A stretch of DNA of 64,000 nt from Smittia aterrima (Eukaryota > Arthropoda > Insecta > Diptera > Chironomidae). A program made the translations under genes and the position numbers. Every line of letters begins with the position of its first letter. The first letter of the stretch is position 1. The stretch spans positions 18,259,537-18,323,536 of the forward strand of contig CP093829.1 in assembly GCA_033063855.1 (NCBI GenBank). Direction: 5' to 3'. The notes beneath the pieces are model-generated. The model did no database searches, had not been told where the DNA came from, and saw only the letters and a list, made by a program, of their open reading frames with translations. This document shows positions 60,901 through 64,000 of this stretch, in pieces.

Positions 60901-63900
60901 TTTTTCTTCTTCTAGTTTCAAAATAAACTTCAAAAAATCGCACGGAATTTTCGCCGAGTGTTTCGTCTTCAAGCGCTGAAGGCAGAGTAAAATGAAAATA
61001 AACTCAATACTATCGAAGAGCCGCACGAGAGCGTTTGTGAATAGCGTAAAAATACTATGAGCAACGTGCGAGCAGGACAGAAGAGGGAAAATACTATGAA
61101 ATACGGATTGCCGTCGCTACATGTCTGCATATTTTTCTCGAGCTTATTTCGAGGGAAAAAAAATTCGCTGTTATGTGTCGGTACGGTTTGTCTTATGTGT
61201 CTGTGGCCGTTCTTTCTCCTCTCTTCAAAACAAAAAGCCTACAATCACTACCATCGTGCATCATAAAATGAAAATAAACATTAAAAACAAAAACATAGTA
61301 ATTTTGAGTCGATATGTGTACACATTAATCGAAAGCAATGAACGTGACGTTTCAAACATCGTCATCAAGCCACCACGAATAATGGCGTTTGTTCGTTTAT
61401 TGATGATAAGAATGATGTTTGAGGATCTCGAACTGTGAGAAAATGCGCAATTGTTCTGGCGTCCTTATCACGACGTCACTCCAATGCTCAACGATTAAAT
61501 ATTTTTTTTTATCATTCTCCAGACTGTTTTGCTTGTTTGTCATCGAAAAATAAACCTCGAAGGGAGTTTTTTTCATCTCCTCTCGTTGTTATCGGAGATG
61601 ACGACGTTGAAGAGTAATATGAAAATCCCTTTACGAGTGAGACAAAACACAACACAAGCGCATGAGTTTTATTATTTATTTTGACTGAAAAGCGCTTATT
61701 TTGGCGCAACTACGGAAAATGTGAGGGAAAAGCATGGAGCTCACATTGAGAGGGAAGAAGAAAGAACGAGAATTTCTTTTTCCTCTTCAACCCCGCTGAA
61801 TAACGGAAACTCTGTTGTGTCTGAAGCGAAGCTCACTCATATACAAAAACTGAAACGTAGATTGTGGGCGAGAACAGGAGGGAGAGGGAAGAAAATCCGA
61901 TGTAGAGCAAAAGTGGAAGGAGTGACGTGGAGCAAGCATATCCAGTTATACAAAGCACAAAGCAAGGGGAGACGTTGCCCTATTTAAATTTTCTCTCCCT
62001 TTATGCTGCTGCTGCTGCGTGTACGTTGAAAATGCAAACAGAATACGCTTTTAGGTTTCATTCGTTATTTTGATTACGTTCGTTCGCTATTTTACCAGAT
62101 TGCGCTCATGCCCGTACAAATGCTGGTGCTGCAAAGCAAACAGACCCATGTCTATCTCATAGTACACTCTGTTTTGTTATTAAATTATTAAGCAGTCGAA
62201 GCAGGGCAGCAAAAATTGTTGGAGCTTGCGCATAGTTCTTTCTTTTCATATAACACCTAAAATATTATGTGGCTTTTTCTTCGTGGAAATACTACGCTTT
62301 AGCATGAGACATGGAAGCGAAAGCATCGTTCGTCGTTGTATTATTGTTGTGTCTGCTCGTTTGTCTCTATCGTCGGCAACATTCGCCCAAACATTTTCCA
62401 ATGTTTTGTGAGAAGAAGATGGAAAACAAATTTTTTTTCCTAAATGTGTGCGTGAGTCTACGTCGAGTCGAGTCGAAAATGAAGTCTCGCAGGTCAATGG
62501 AAACTCGTCTGTGTTTGTAGTTTTACGTTTTGTTTTGATTTCTTCAAACGAACAAGCTTGGAAAATTTTATTGCGTGTTTTCTTTTCGAATGAATTTTTC
62601 ATTACTCTGGAGATTAAGTTGAGTTGGGAAAAGTTCTCGACTTGTACTTTTGCCACGAATTTAGTTGGATTCATGGAATTGAATGACGCAAGAGTCAAAA
62701 GACCTTCAGCCATTCACTCGATGAATGCAAAATAGTTTCTCTCGCTTATCTCAAGCAGACAACAGACACGAACCCAAAGAGGAAACGTCAGACTTGACTC
62801 CTCAGCGATATCTGCATCCATTGACAAATTCAATTCCCCTTTCGTCTTATCATCGAGAGAACTAATTAATTAGCTGTTGTGTGACATTCTCATGCATTTT
62901 TATCAGTCGCCATAAATCAAATTACGCTTCACGACCGAATTAAGCCATGACATGTACAAGTGCTTCAATCAAAATGCGAGAAAAAAATATTTTTCATTCA
63001 TAAAATCAAATACCGGAAGTCGACTCGAGGCATCATTTTGTTATTATTTCTGTTCAAACATCAACACATGAACAGCAGCCGTAGTCGAGAATGAAAGAGC
63101 GAGAAAAATGTGAATCTATAAATTACTGTCGATGTATTTCAAGTTGAATAGAGCGAGGAAACTTAAAAGCAATGCTTGTTGTTGCTATTTGATCTAGTTT
63201 TTAACGGCCTCATAATGTGATATAATTGTGGGTGTCCCGTGAGATGAGACATCCGATTCATTTTCATCTAGCGAAACGTTTTTCCACGCATCGAGGAAAG
63301 GGAAACACGCGCATTTCTCATCTTTCCCACACAGAATTTTTTTGTTTTCAAAAATGACTCGAGTCATATGAAATGCCAAGTGAGATATTTAGTTTAGTTT
63401 TGAATGTCGACAATGACAAAGACGAAAGCATAAAACATAAATTCATCGACTGCAAGGCTAGGCCAATGTAATGACGCAAATCACGTCGGAATTGTGCAAT
63501 CATCAAGCGCTGAACTTTCTTTCACGCGCACACAGAAATTCCCCAGTCTCCTAGGCAGCGATCTCATTCATCATCTCGCCTCAGTAACGACGAGAGGTGG
63601 AGAAGGAGAAAATCGCGTCGCTCAAAAGTAAGGAAGGAAGAAGAAGACTTTCGTCGTCGACTTCTTCTTTCGAGGTTCATTCAAAAGCGACTGTGGGAAA
63701 GGTATTCAGTGTCTGAGCAATGGAGAAATCTTTTTCGAAGAAGAAAACTTTATTTGGGTATCGAGAGAAACAAGCTCTGCTCTCATGCTTCCCTTTCAAG
63801 TCTATTGCCTCACTCGAAACAATAAGCTCAACGTCTTCAAATTAACATCCATATCGAAAAATGTAAATTTATCATTTTATTGTTGAATAGAGAATCTTAA

Positions 63901-64000
63901 TTCTTCAAGGCGCTAAAAGTAAAGATTAGAGTTGTGTTGTAGAAGGCAATGAGAGTTTTAAGGAAAAACTTTATTGTGAAACCAGAGAACAAAGAAGATA
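54950..64000. other. Upstream DNA, probable 5' intron and promoter, no coding gene
   Basis: No frame here looks like a real protein; the longest (62246-62713 minus, 155 codons) has no domain and overlaps opposite-strand frames. A strong minus-strand donor, GGCC|GTAAGTGACAG, occurs at 60695/60694 and is one candidate end for a non-coding first exon, but several GTAAGT-like sites compete. A CTG run lies at about 62004-62018. The true transcription start may even be outside the window. Confidence 0.4.
57539..60648. promoter_or_regulatory. Upstream region with three FOXO-type octamers
   Basis: Exact GTAAACAA (forkhead/FOXO, DAF-16 binding element) occurs at 57539-57546, 60073-60080 and 60641-60648, in the DNA upstream of the start-codon exon where the promoter should lie. 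In insects and mammals FOXO raises transcription of insulin-pathway receptors and substrates when signalling is low. The motif is seen; the regulatory role is inferred. Confidence 0.35.

Noticed and set aside
62246..62713. 155-codon minus-strand frame upstream of the gene
   Set aside because: Composition matches local TTC/GAA bias, frames overlap on the plus strand, and no domain is recognisable.

Overview
This window is eukaryotic, most likely from an insect and probably a dipteran. The signs are GT-AG introns, several of only 61-67 bases, a Ser/Asn/Gln-rich coding style, and AT-rich non-coding DNA full of GAGA/TCTC and TCG/CGA runs. A lower (nematoceran) fly would fit, but I cannot name the species.

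I can support only one gene. It lies on the minus strand and spans almost the whole window: an insulin receptor substrate (IRS, the orthologue of Drosophila chico). I assembled nine coding exons from splice signals and phase: 54878-54341, 19090-18910, 18842-18717, 16970-16822, 15482-15189, 10186-9698, 9045-8694, 8632-8387 and 8319-5556. Every junction keeps the frame, giving a 5139-base CDS including the stop, or 1712 residues. Exon 1 encodes the PH domain, exons 2-3 the PTB domain, and exons 4-9 a long disordered docking tail. The tail has thirteen YxxM motifs (PI3-kinase p85/p60 type), seven YxN motifs (Grb2/Drk type, four of them inside YxxM), two C-terminal SHP2-type tyrosines, and several RxRxxS or RxxSxP sites of the Akt/14-3-3 type.

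Layout: 1-5555 is 3' UTR and flank with no recognisable gene. 5556-10186 is a compact block of the four 3' exons. 10187-15188 is a 5 kb intron. 15189-19090 holds four small exons. 19091-54340 is a 35 kb intron between the PH and PTB exons with no detectable nested gene. 54341-54878 is the start-codon exon. 54879-64000 is upstream DNA, with a good 3' splice acceptor just ahead of the start codon, so at least one non-coding 5' exon probably lies further right.

No tRNA, rRNA, CRISPR array, integrated virus or recognisable transposon was seen. The most interesting signals are the motif-dense tail of this IRS, an overlapping upstream ORF at the start codon, an apparent excess of the forkhead/FOXO octamer GTAAACAA across the locus, and a few compact hairpins in the large intron.
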